This document shows, in pieces, positions 39,807-48,204 of a stretch of 64,000 nt of DNA. The notes under the pieces were generated by a model. That model did not search any database. It was given only the letters and a program-made list of their open reading frames with translations, and was not told the DNA's origin. Source of the DNA: Oxalobacteraceae sp. CFBP 13730 (lineage in GTDB: Bacteria > Pseudomonadota > Gammaproteobacteria > Burkholderiales > Burkholderiaceae_D); the NCBI GenBank assembly GCA_014841835.1, contig JACYUQ010000003.1, forward strand, positions 186,001-250,000, given 5' to 3'. The first letter of the stretch is position 1; every line of letters begins with the position of its first letter. The translations under genes and the position numbers were made by a program.

Positions 39807-41906
39807 TCAGACCGCGCCGGCGTCGGCATCAACGTCCTCGGCCGGCACAGGATCGAAGAAGCGCAGCACCTCTTCCTGCACCCGCGTGCGCTTGAACGAT
39901 GGCAAGCTCTGCCAGATGCGGCGTCCGTACGGCTTGGTAATGATGCGCGGATCGCAGATCATCAACACGCCCCGGTCGTCCACGTCGCGGATCAGGCGGC
40001 CGGCACCCTGCTTGAGCGTGATGATCGCCTCGGGCAACTGGTGGTGCATGAAGCCGTTGAGGCCCTGCTTTTCCATGACCTCGATGCGCGCGGCCAGCAC
40101 CGGATCGTCCGGCGGCGCGAATGGCAACTTGTCGATGATCACGAGCGACAGCGCATCGCCGCGCACGTCGACGCCTTCCCAGAAACTCTGGCTGCCCACC
40201 AGCACGGCATTGCCGGCAGTGCGGAACGAATCGAGCAATTCGGTGCGGCCCCGCTCGCCCTGCACGAACAGCGGGAAATCCCAGCCGCGCTCGGCAAATT
40301 CGACCCGCAGGCGTTCCGCCACCTTGTTCACGGCGCGAATCGTCGTGCACAGGAAGAACGTACGTCCGCCGGCGGCCTTGATCACCGGCAGCGCCGCGTC
40401 AACGACGGCATCGGTGTAGACCGCTGCCTGCGGCTCCGGCAAGCCGGTCGGCACGTACAGCAAGCCCTGGTTCACATAGTCGAACGGGCTCGGCCAGGTC
40501 TTGGCCGGCTCGCCCGTCAGGCCCAGCTGGTCGGAGAAGTGCTTGAAGTCGTTTTTGACCGCCAGCGTTGCCGACGTGAAGATCCAGCTGCGCGGCGTGC
40601 CTTCGCGCTGGTTGGAAAAGATCGGCGCGATCGACAGTGGCGTCTTGTGCAACTGCAGCGACGACGCGAACGCTTCGGCCCACAGCACCGCCTGCTCGGC
40701 AGCGGGCGCCTTGGCGTCCGGTTTCCAGCCGTCGATGGCGGCGGCCAGATCGTGCGCCCGCACGCGGCAGGCTTCGATCGTTTCGGCGCGCGCCGCGTTT
40801 TCTTCGAGCACGGTGATCATGCCTGCCAGCTCAGCCTTGAGCTTGTCCAGCGCCGGGAAGAATTGGGACGTCGGCATGATCTGCGGCAGCGACAGACGCA
40901 GATTGCCTTCACCGAATGCCAGGCGCAGATCGCGCGCCGCTTTCTCGACGACGGTGACGACCTTGGCCCAGTCCGGCCCGCCGCGTGCATGTGCCAGGCC
41001 TTCGGCCAGCACGTCGCGGCACAGTTCGAGCACTTGCGAGGTCGACACCGACTGGCCGAAGAACAGCGTCGCCGTGTCGGGCAGCTGGTGCGCTTCGTCG
41101 AAGATGATGGTGTTGGCCGACGGCAGCAGCTCGGCCACGCCGGTGTCCTTCAGCGCCACGTCGGCAAAGAACAGGTGGTGATTGACGACGACAATGTCGG
41201 CCTGCTGCGCTTCGCGCCGCGCCTTCATGACGAAGCAATCCTGGTAGTACTGGCACTCGGCGCCCATGCAGGTGTCGCGCGTGGACGTGACGAGGTTCCA
41301 GACCGTGGCGGTTTCCGGTACCTTGGCCAGCTCGGCCTTGTCGCCCGAGTTCGTCATTTTCATGAAGCGCGAGATTTCGCGCAGGTGGCCGACGTCGTCG
41401 CGCGACGTCAGGCGGCCGTTCTGCAGCGTGCGCTCGAGGTGAAAATGGCAGACGTAGTTCGAGCGGCCCTTGAGCAGCGCCACCGAGACCGGCGCGCGCA
41501 GCGCGGCGCGGATGGTCGGGATGTCACGCATGAACAACTGGTCTTGCAGGTTTTTGGTGCCGGTCGAGACGATCGTCTTGCCGCCCCACAGCAGCGCCGG
41601 GACCAGGTAGGCGAAGGTCTTGCCCGTGCCCGTACCGGCCTCGGCCATGAGCACTTGCTGGTTGTCGATGGCGTGGGCGACGGCCTTGGCCATCTCGGTC
41701 TGGGCCTGGCGTGGCTTGAAGGTGCCGACGGCGGGCGCGAGCGGGCCGCCCGCACCGAACAGGCGGTCGAGGTCAGCGTCGTACTTGCCGGCAGGGATAA
41801 CGGAGTCGGTCGACGCGGCGGAAGTTGCTTCCACGGCGCCAGTGGCCGGCCCAGCCGTCCCGACCGGCTCTGCGGCAGGGCCGGGAACAGGGAGATGGTC
41901 GGTCAA
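39807..41906 (-). CDS. DinG/YoaA-type Fe-S superfamily 2 DNA helicase
   Basis: 699-residue XPD-like helicase. Walker A AEAGTGTGKTFAY is near residue 88, and the DEAH box is in IIFDEAHQLPD. Four cysteines for the [4Fe-4S] cluster are in YVCHFH and DTCMGAECQYYQDCF. C-terminal motifs include SQSFWEGVDVRGD and QGAGRLIRDVDDRG. The first 40 residues are Ala/Pro/Thr-rich and not conserved. Such helicases unwind forked DNA, D-loops or R-loops. YoaA and DinG cannot be firmly separated by eye. It follows the DUF465 gene by 34 bases. Confidence 0.93.
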   Translation of the reverse strand: MTDHLPVPGPAAEPVGTAGPATGAVEATSAASTDSVIPAGKYDADLDRLFGAGGPLAPAVGTFKPRQAQTEMAKAVAHAIDNQQVLMAEAGTGTGKTFAYLVPALLWGGKTIVSTGTKNLQDQLFMRDIPTIRAALRAPVSVALLKGRSNYVCHFHLERTLQNGRLTSRDDVGHLREISRFMKMTNSGDKAELAKVPETATVWNLVTSTRDTCMGAECQYYQDCFVMKARREAQQADIVVVNHHLFFADVALKDTGVAELLPSANTIIFDEAHQLPDTATLFFGQSVSTSQVLELCRDVLAEGLAHARGGPDWAKVVTVVEKAARDLRLAFGEGNLRLSLPQIMPTSQFFPALDKLKAELAGMITVLEENAARAETIEACRVRAHDLAAAIDGWKPDAKAPAAEQAVLWAEAFASSLQLHKTPLSIAPIFSNQREGTPRSWIFTSATLAVKNDFKHFSDQLGLTGEPAKTWPSPFDYVNQGLLYVPTGLPEPQAAVYTDAVVDAALPVIKAAGGRTFFLCTTIRAVNKVAERLRVEFAERGWDFPLFVQGERGRTELLDSFRTAGNAVLVGSQSFWEGVDVRGDALSLVIIDKLPFAPPDDPVLAARIEVMEKQGLNGFMHHQLPEAIITLKQGAGRLIRDVDDRGVLMICDPRIITKPYGRRIWQSLPSFKRTRVQEEVLRFFDPVPAEDVDADAGAV

Positions 41907-41940
41907 TGTATGTGTCGTAGTAGGGCCTGGGGCAATTGGC

Positions 41941-42141
41941 TCAGGCCGGGATATCGGGGACCAGCTGCATCTTCAGCAGCGTAATATGATCTTTGAGCTG
42001 CAGTTTACGCTTTTTGAGGCGGCGCAGTTGTAACCCGTCCGCGTGGCCGTCCGCGGTCAGCAGGGCAATGACGGCATCGAGGTCGCGGTGTTCCACATCG
42101 AGTTCAATAATACGGCGCTGGATGTCCTGGACATCGATCAT
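41941..42141 (-). CDS. DUF465 (YdcH-like) small protein
   Basis: 66-residue two-helix coiled-coil protein: IQRRIIELDVEHRDLDAVIA then DGLQLRRLKKRKLQLKDHIT. The KKRKLxLKD segment is the DUF465 mark. Function unknown. ATG at 42141 is chosen; an upstream in-frame TTG lies at 42156. Probably cotranscribed with the helicase downstream. Confidence 0.88.
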   Translation of the reverse strand: MIDVQDIQRRIIELDVEHRDLDAVIALLTADGHADGLQLRRLKKRKLQLKDHITLLKMQLVPDIPA

Positions 42142-42334
42142 GATGGTCTGTTCCAAACAGTGGTTGCAGATGGGATTGCGGAATTGGGAGCCGGTCGGCG
42201 CTGGCGCAGCGGGCCTTCCAGTATTGCTGTAAGCAAATCTTCTTGCTTGTTGCTTGGTTCTCGGTGCATAGTTTAATCCACGCGGTCATTGCCGCCAACA
42301 AAGATTGGCGTTAGGCTAAAGAAAACAAGCATTT

Positions 42335-43099
42335 ATGACTTCCTACAGGATTGAAGCGGGCACTGCGCAACACATCGGCAACCGCCCCCAACAGAACGAT
42401 CGCGCTGCCCTGCTCACGGGCGCGCGCGCGCCCGGCTACGTGCTCGCGGTGCTGTCTGACGGCATCGCCAGTCCCGCCGGCGCGGAACAGGTGCTGCACA
42501 CGGCGCGTCAGGTGTTCGACGAATTCAAGCCCGGCGAGCATCCGGACATCGAGCGACTGGCGCAACTGCTGCACGAGATCATCAGCGAAACCCACACGGT
42601 GATCAAGATGAACGCCATCGCTGGCAAGACCGAACTGCACGCCAGCTTCGTCGGTTTGGTGATCAGTCCGCATGGCGAAGCAGTTTGGGCCCATGTGGGC
42701 GACTCGCGCCTGTATCGCTTCGAGCACGACAAGTGTGCAATGCGCACGAGCGACGTCGCCTATGTCGAGCACCTGATTTCGAGCGACCGCCTGCCGGCCG
42801 ATGCGGCGCGCAATCACCGCCGCTCCAAGCTGTTGCTCAATGTACTGGGCAATAGCCGCAAGGAGCCGTTCGTCACGACCGGCAGCCACACCGGCCTGGT
42901 CGCCGGCGACAGCTTCCTGCTGGGTTCCGATGGCCTGTGGCATTTCTTCACCGATGCCGAACTGGCCGCCGTGACCGCCAAGTCCACGCCGCGCCAGGCC
43001 GCCGAAAAGCTCATCAGCAAAGCCGGTGAACGCTCGCAGGGCAAAGGCGGCAACTGCACCATGGCGATCGTCAAGCTGGCCAAACCGGCCAGCGCCTAG
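42335..43099 (+). CDS. PP2C-like protein phosphatase
   Basis: 254-residue PPM-family Ser/Thr phosphatase-like protein. It has NRPQQNDRAALL (Asp22), VLSDGIASPAGAEQV, AVWAHVGDSRLYRF and FLLGSDGLWHFFTDAE. The last metal Asp, normally in a DN-x-T motif, is replaced (GGNCTMAIVKL), and the usual DGMGG reads DGIAS. Activity may therefore be altered. No kinase partner or FHA protein is adjacent. Divergent from DUF465-dinG; its stop overlaps the convergent lipoprotein gene by 4 bases. Confidence 0.88.
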   Translation: MTSYRIEAGTAQHIGNRPQQNDRAALLTGARAPGYVLAVLSDGIASPAGAEQVLHTARQVFDEFKPGEHPDIERLAQLLHEIISETHTVIKMNAIAGKTELHASFVGLVISPHGEAVWAHVGDSRLYRFEHDKCAMRTSDVAYVEHLISSDRLPADAARNHRRSKLLLNVLGNSRKEPFVTTGSHTGLVAGDSFLLGSDGLWHFFTDAELAAVTAKSTPRQAAEKLISKAGERSQGKGGNCTMAIVKLAKPASA

Positions 43100-43779
43100 T
43101 TGCTCGCTGCAGGCGGCTGAGCCGCCTTCTTCGCCGCCTCATCGGCCGCGCGCTTGGCTGCTTTTGCCTCGCGTTCGGCGACGCGGCGCGCCACCTGCTT
43201 CTGGCGCTCGATCGACTCCACCCGACGTGCTTCGGCTGCCGCCACATTCTGGGCTGCGCGCGCCTGGGCGCTCTGGGCACGTGCTTCGTTTTCCTGCAGG
43301 CGCTTGGTACGGGCTGCGCGTGATTCAGGCGTCGTGCGCGGCGTTGGCAAGGCCGCGGTTGGTGGCGCCTTGACGGCCGGTGGATTGGCCGCCAGTTCGG
43401 CTTCTTCTTTCTGGAAGGCGGCTTCGGCCACGGCCAGAGCGCGATCGCGCTCATCGACCTTGGCCTGACGCAGATAGCGCGACGCTTCGATCTCGATGGC
43501 GCGCTGCTCGAGCAAGGCGATGCGCTGCTGCTCACTAGCCTCCTCCAGACAATTGTTGACGAAGAATTTCTCGTAGCAGACCACTTCGCGTTCAGCGTAG
43601 CGGGTGTCGATGGCGCGGCGCTCGGCGGCCACGGCTGTGAGACGCTCCTGGGCCTGCGCGGTCGAGGTCGATGCCGGCGGCGGCACGTCCGGCGCGGCCG
43701 GTCCGGTCGTCGAGCAGGCCGCCAGCACGCTGGCGAAGGCCAGGAGCGCGCCGGCGCGCAGCATGGAATGTGGTGTCAT
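43096..43779 (-). CDS. Coiled-coil lipoprotein, function unknown
   Basis: 227-residue predicted lipoprotein: the signal peptide ends in SVLAAC with Cys22. A Pro/Thr linker and then long Ala/Arg/Glu/Gln helices follow, interrupted by a Pro-rich stretch near 135-150. Two cysteines in VVCYEKFFVNNCLEEASEQQ could form a disulfide in the periplasm. The C-terminus is Ala/Lys-rich. It follows zapE by 29 bases. No Pfam family is recognised. Confidence 0.8.
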   Translation of the reverse strand: MTPHSMLRAGALLAFASVLAACSTTGPAAPDVPPPASTSTAQAQERLTAVAAERRAIDTRYAEREVVCYEKFFVNNCLEEASEQQRIALLEQRAIEIEASRYLRQAKVDERDRALAVAEAAFQKEEAELAANPPAVKAPPTAALPTPRTTPESRAARTKRLQENEARAQSAQARAAQNVAAAEARRVESIERQKQVARRVAEREAKAAKRAADEAAKKAAQPPAASN

Positions 43780-43808
43780 GTGGATCCTTGTTGTCGTGCC
43801 TGGCCGTA

Positions 43809-44906
43809 TCAGGCGATCTTGTCGGCCGCGCCGCGCCGCTCGGAGAGCATGTATTCGCGCGACTGCATCTCGATGATACGCGATACGGTCCGGTGAAATT
43901 CATTGGCCAGTTGGCCCTGCGTGTAGAGCTCTTCGGGCTCGACGGCCGCGGACATGATCAGCTTGACCTTGTGGTCGTAGAACACGTCGATCAGCCAGGT
44001 GAAGCGGCGTGCTTCGGACGATTGCGCCGCCGACATTGCCGGAATGCCGGACAGCACCACCGTGTGGAACTGGCTGGCCAGTTCCAGGTAATCGTTCTGC
44101 GAGCGCGGGCCGCCGCACAGCGTGGCGAAATCGAACCAGATCACGCCGCCGGCACGGCGCAGCGCGCGGATCTCGCGGTTCTCGATGTGCACGACCGGCG
44201 CTTCGTCGGCGATGTCGGCCACCTTGGCATAGGCGTCGCGCAACGCGCGGTCGGACGCGGCATTCAGTGGCGTGTAATACGCCTCGACCTGCTCGAGCGC
44301 GCGCTTGCGGTAATCGTTGCCGGCATCGACGTTCAGCACGTCCAGTTTCGACTGCAGCAGCGCAATGGTCGGCAGCATGCGGTCGCGGTGCAGGCCGTCC
44401 GGGTACAGCGTCGACGGCTCGTAATTCGACGTCATCACGAAGCTCACGCCATTGTCGAACAGCGCTTTGAGCAGGTTGTACAGGATCATCGCATCGGCGA
44501 TGTCCGAGACGTGGAATTCATCGAAGCAGATCAGCCGGTATTTCTTGGCGATGCGCTTGGCGACTTCGTCGAGCGGATCGGCCACGCCTTTCAGTTCATC
44601 CAGTTGCCCGTGGACGGCGCGCATGAATTCGTGGAAGTGCAGGCGCGTCTTGCGCACCACCGGCACGACCGAATAGAACGAGTCCATCAGGAACGATTTG
44701 CCGCGCCCTACCCCGCCCCACATGTAGACGCCCTTCGGCACCGTGGGACGGTTGATCAGACGCTTGAAAGCGGACGACCGCTGGGCCTTGTAGGCGACCC
44801 AGTCGTCGTACGCCTGCTGCAGGCGGTCCACCGCCATTTGCTGCGCGGGGTCGGACGTGAAACCACGCGCGTTAAGCTCGTGTACATAATATTCTTGAAC
44901 GTTCAT
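43809..44906 (-). CDS. zapE: Cell division ATPase ZapE (AFG1-like)
   Basis: 365-residue P-loop ATPase. Walker A is in MWGGVGRGKSFLMDSF (about residue 70), and Walker B in LICFDEFHVSDIADAMIL. Other family segments are FHEFMRAVHGQL and DGLHRDRMLPTI. E. coli ZapE binds the constricting FtsZ ring under low oxygen or heat. Start is MNVQEYY at 44906. It lies just downstream of the lpdA terminator. Confidence 0.95.
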   Translation of the reverse strand: MNVQEYYVHELNARGFTSDPAQQMAVDRLQQAYDDWVAYKAQRSSAFKRLINRPTVPKGVYMWGGVGRGKSFLMDSFYSVVPVVRKTRLHFHEFMRAVHGQLDELKGVADPLDEVAKRIAKKYRLICFDEFHVSDIADAMILYNLLKALFDNGVSFVMTSNYEPSTLYPDGLHRDRMLPTIALLQSKLDVLNVDAGNDYRKRALEQVEAYYTPLNAASDRALRDAYAKVADIADEAPVVHIENREIRALRRAGGVIWFDFATLCGGPRSQNDYLELASQFHTVVLSGIPAMSAAQSSEARRFTWLIDVFYDHKVKLIMSAAVEPEELYTQGQLANEFHRTVSRIIEMQSREYMLSERRGAADKIA

Positions 44907-44917
44907 GGGATACCGAT

Positions 44918-44955
44918 AAAAACATGGGGTGGACGGCGACGCCGTCCACCCCATG
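44918..44955 (-). terminator. Terminator of the odh operon
   Basis: 15-bp perfect stem (44923-44937 with 44941-44955, arm CATGGGGTGGACGGC) with a 3-base loop. On the minus strand it is followed by five Ts. It lies 42 bases past the lpdA stop. Confidence 0.92.
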
Positions 44956-44997
44956 GAATTCACGCGCCGGCACGCATGCCGGCGAAGTTTCTGCTGC

Positions 44998-46428
44998 TTA
45001 GAAGTTCAGCGAACGCTTGTCCACCGCCAGAGCGGCTTCTTTGGTGGCTTCCGACAGCGACGGGTGCGCGTGGCAGATGCGGGCGATGTCTTCGGCCGAG
45101 GCCTTGAATTCCATCGCGACGACGGCTTCCGAAATCAGCTCGGACGCCATCGGGCCCACGATGTGCACGCCCAGGATTTCGTCGGTCGTGGCATCGGCCA
45201 GGAACTTGACCATGCCCGACGTGTCGCCCAGCGCGCGCGCACGGCCGTTGGCCATGAACGGGAAGGTACCGGCCTTATAGGCGATGCCTTCGGCCTTGAG
45301 CTGCTGCTCGGTCTTGCCGACCCACGAGATCTCTGGCGACGTGTAGATGACCCAAGGAATCGTGTTGAAGTTGACGTGACCGTGCTGGCCGGCGATACGC
45401 TCGGCGACGGCAACGCCTTCTTCTTCGGCCTTGTGCGCCAGCATCGGGCCGCGTACGACGTCGCCCACTGCCCACACGCCCGGCAGGTTGGTGCGGCACT
45501 CGTCGTCCACGACGACAAAGCCGCGCTCGTCGAGTTGCACGCCCACGGCTTCGGCGTTCAGGCCGATCGTGTTCGGCACGCGGCCGATCGAGATGATCAG
45601 GCGGTCGAACGTGACGCTCTGCTCGGCACCGGTGCTGTCGGCGTAGGCAACGGTGACGTTGTTCTCGCCCTTGGTGATCGCGCCGATCTTGCAACCGAGG
45701 TTGATTTTGAGACCCTGCTTGACGAACAGCTTGTGCGCTTCTTTGGCGATCTGCTCGTCGACTGCGCCCAGGAAGGTCGGCAGACCTTCGAGCACGGTGA
45801 CGTCAGCACCGACACGGCGCCAGACGCTGCCCATTTCCAGGCCGATGACACCGGCGCCGATCACGCCCAGCTTGCCCGGGACTGCATCGATGGCCAGTGC
45901 ACCGGCGTTCGACAGGATCAGTTTCTCGTCGAATTCTGCGCCTGGCAGCTGGCGTGCGTTCGAACCGGTCGCGATGACCACGTTCTTGGCGGTCAGCGTG
46001 TCGGTGGTCGGGCCGCTGACATTGATGGTGTAACCGCCTTCGGCAGTGCCGGCGAACGCGCCGCGGCCGTGGAAGAAGCTGACCTTGTTCTTCTTGAACA
46101 GGAACAGGATGCCGTCGTTGTTCTGCTTGACGATCGTGTCCTTGCGACCCAGCATCTTGCCCAGGTCGAGTTCGAGGCCCGAGACGTTGATGCCGTGGTC
46201 GGCAAACGCGTGACCGGCGTGCTCGAAGTGCTCGGACGACTGCAGCAGTGCTTTCGACGGGATGCAGCCGACGTTGGTGCAGGTGCCGCCCGGTGCAGGC
46301 TTGCCGGCGGCATTGCTCCATTCGTCGATACAGGCAACCTTGAAGCCCAGCTGGGCTGCGCGGATGGCGGCAATGTAACCGCCAGGACCGCCGCCGATGA
46401 CGACGACGTCAAATTGTTTATCGCTCAT
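44998..46428 (-). CDS. lpdA: Dihydrolipoyl dehydrogenase (E3)
   Basis: 476-residue FAD/NAD flavoprotein reoxidising dihydrolipoamide of the 2-oxoglutarate dehydrogenase complex. It has the FAD motif [18 protein letters not shown], the redox disulfide [13 protein letters not shown] (Cys50/Cys55), the NAD motif [16 protein letters not shown], and the C-terminal [13 protein letters not shown] with the catalytic His-Glu pair. Last gene of the operon before a strong terminator. Confidence 0.98.
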   Translation of the reverse strand: MSDKQFDVVVIGGGPGGYIAAIRAAQLGFKVACIDEWSNAAGKPAPGGTCTNVGCIPSKALLQSSEHFEHAGHAFADHGINVSGLELDLGKMLGRKDTIVKQNNDGILFLFKKNKVSFFHGRGAFAGTAEGGYTINVSGPTTDTLTAKNVVIATGSNARQLPGAEFDEKLILSNAGALAIDAVPGKLGVIGAGVIGLEMGSVWRRVGADVTVLEGLPTFLGAVDEQIAKEAHKLFVKQGLKINLGCKIGAITKGENNVTVAYADSTGAEQSVTFDRLIISIGRVPNTIGLNAEAVGVQLDERGFVVVDDECRTNLPGVWAVGDVVRGPMLAHKAEEEGVAVAERIAGQHGHVNFNTIPWVIYTSPEISWVGKTEQQLKAEGIAYKAGTFPFMANGRARALGDTSGMVKFLADATTDEILGVHIVGPMASELISEAVVAMEFKASAEDIARICHAHPSLSEATKEAALAVDKRSLNF

Positions 46429-46443
46429 TACATGATTCCTTTT

Positions 46444-46797
46444 TTATTCTTCCGGAACAAATACCCACAGCAGCAGGTAAATCAGGATGCCGAAGCCGAA
46501 CGTGAGGACGAACAGCACGAAGATCAGGCGCCAGACCCACGACTCGAGGCCATAGGTGCGCGCCAGGCCGCCACACACGCCGCCGAGCCAGCGATCGCGC
46601 CGCGTGCGGCGCAGGCCGCTGAGCAAGTCGTCGCGGTGCGTGTCGAACGACGAGCCGCTCTTGAACGCGCTCTCCTTCGTCAGGCTGACGGTGGATGCGC
46701 CAGAGAGGATGCGCGCCTTGGCCTGCTCGAATTCGGCGTCGGACAGCGCGCCGGCCTGGTGCAGCTCGTGCAGCCGCTTGATTTCGTCTGACAGCAT
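46444..46797 (-). CDS. SHOCT-PspC domain membrane protein inside the odh operon
   Basis: 117-residue protein. The N-terminus is a SHOCT-like short helical motif (EIKRLHELHQAGALSDAEFE). From about 65 a PspC domain follows: RRTRRDRWLGGVCGGLARTYG, then a membrane segment IFVLFVLTFGFGILIYLLLW. PspC proteins respond to inner-membrane stress. ATG at 46797 is chosen because GGAG lies 8 bases upstream; a TTG at 46812 is the alternative. It lies 54 bases after odhB and 15 before lpdA, so it should be cotranscribed. No other psp genes are present here. Confidence 0.9.
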   Translation of the reverse strand: MLSDEIKRLHELHQAGALSDAEFEQAKARILSGASTVSLTKESAFKSGSSFDTHRDDLLSGLRRTRRDRWLGGVCGGLARTYGLESWVWRLIFVLFVLTFGFGILIYLLLWVFVPEE

Positions 46798-46851
46798 GTC
46801 GTTCTCCGGCAAACTATGACCGGCGCCACGGGGCGCCGGCCAGGTTGAGAC

Positions 46852-48129
46852 TTACAGGTCCAGCAGCAGGCGGGCCGGATCTTCCAGCGCATCCTTCATC
46901 GCGACCAGGCCCAGGACGGCTTCGCGGCCGTCGATGATGCGGTGGTCGTACGACATGGCCAGGTAGTTCATCGGACGGATCACGATCTGACCGTTTTCGA
47001 CGACTGCGCGGTCCTTGGTCGCGTGCACGCCCAGGATGGCCGACTGTGGCGGGTTGATGATCGGGGTCGACATCATCGAGCCGAACACGCCGCCGTTCGA
47101 GATCGAGAACGTGCCGCCGTTCAGATCGTCCAGGGTCAGCTTGCCTTCTTTGGCTTTCTGACCGAATTCACCGATTTTCTTTTCGATGTCGGCGATCGAC
47201 ATCTGGTCGGCGTTGCGCAGGATCGGCACCACCAGGCCACGTGGCGAACCGACAGCGATACCGATGTCGAAGTAGCCGTGGTAGACGATGTCGTTGCCGT
47301 CGACCGACGCGTTCAGCACCGGGTACTTCTTCAGTGCGGCAACAGCAGCCTTGACGAAGAACGACATGAAGCCCAGCTTGACGCCGTGTTCTTTTTCGAA
47401 CTTGTCCTTGTACTTGTTACGCAGCTCCATGACTGGCGCCATGTTCACTTCGTTGAACGTGGTCAGGATGGCGTTGGTCGACTGCGATTGCAGCAGGCGC
47501 TCGGCGATACGGGCGCGCAGGCGGCTCATCGGCACGCGCTCTTCCGGACGGTCGCCCTGGCTGGCAGGCGCGGCGGCAGCGACTTGCTGCAGTGGCGCTT
47601 TGGCAGGTGCGGCGGCTGGTGCAGGTGCTGCTGGAGCGGCTGGCTTGTTGGCGACAGCGGCCAGGGCGTCGCCCTTGGTCACGCGACCGTCGCGGCCCGA
47701 ACCATCAACGCCGGCGGCGTTCATGTTGTTGTCAGCCAGAATCTTGGCAGCGGCAGGCATTGCCACGCCGGCTTTCGACTGGTTCGAAGCAGCTTCCGGA
47801 GCCGCTTGCGATGGCGCAGCAGCGATCGGTGCGTTTGGCGCGGCCGATGGAATGGCTTTCACTGGCAGCGGGCTGGTCTGCGCCGATGCTTCGGTGTCGA
47901 TGACGGCAATGACTTCACCGGCGACGACGGTTGCGCCGTCGGCCTTGAGCAGTTGCACGATCACGCCGGCGCTTGGCGCTGGCAGTTCCAGGACCACCTT
48001 GTCGGTCTCGATGTCGATCATGTTCTCGTCGCGCTCGACGGACTCGCCGACTTTCTTGTGCCAGGACAGCAGGGTTGCTTCAGCAACCGATTCCGACAAT
48101 ACAGGGACCTTGACTTCGATTTGTGCCAT
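46852..48129 (-). CDS. odhB: Dihydrolipoyl succinyltransferase (E2 of 2-oxoglutarate dehydrogenase)
   Basis: 425-residue E2 core enzyme. One lipoyl domain has Lys44 in [12 protein letters not shown]. Ala/Pro linkers flank an E1/E3-binding domain (about 123-165, [20 protein letters not shown]). The catalytic domain has [16 protein letters not shown] and the active-site segment [14 protein letters not shown]. It transfers succinyl groups to CoA. Lies between odhA and the PspC-type gene. Confidence 0.97.
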   Translation of the reverse strand: MAQIEVKVPVLSESVAEATLLSWHKKVGESVERDENMIDIETDKVVLELPAPSAGVIVQLLKADGATVVAGEVIAVIDTEASAQTSPLPVKAIPSAAPNAPIAAAPSQAAPEAASNQSKAGVAMPAAAKILADNNMNAAGVDGSGRDGRVTKGDALAAVANKPAAPAAPAPAAAPAKAPLQQVAAAAPASQGDRPEERVPMSRLRARIAERLLQSQSTNAILTTFNEVNMAPVMELRNKYKDKFEKEHGVKLGFMSFFVKAAVAALKKYPVLNASVDGNDIVYHGYFDIGIAVGSPRGLVVPILRNADQMSIADIEKKIGEFGQKAKEGKLTLDDLNGGTFSISNGGVFGSMMSTPIINPPQSAILGVHATKDRAVVENGQIVIRPMNYLAMSYDHRIIDGREAVLGLVAMKDALEDPARLLLDL

Positions 48130-48204
48130 TTAAAACTCCAGTAATTATTCTTTGCAAGAAACCCCGACGCGCGGCGCCGGGGTCGTGGTCTTACTTATTG
48201 GGGA

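Noticed and set aside
40041-41984. Long plus-strand frame opposite the DinG-type helicase
   Set aside because: Antisense shadow. The helicase has Walker, DEAH and Fe-S motifs in the right order.
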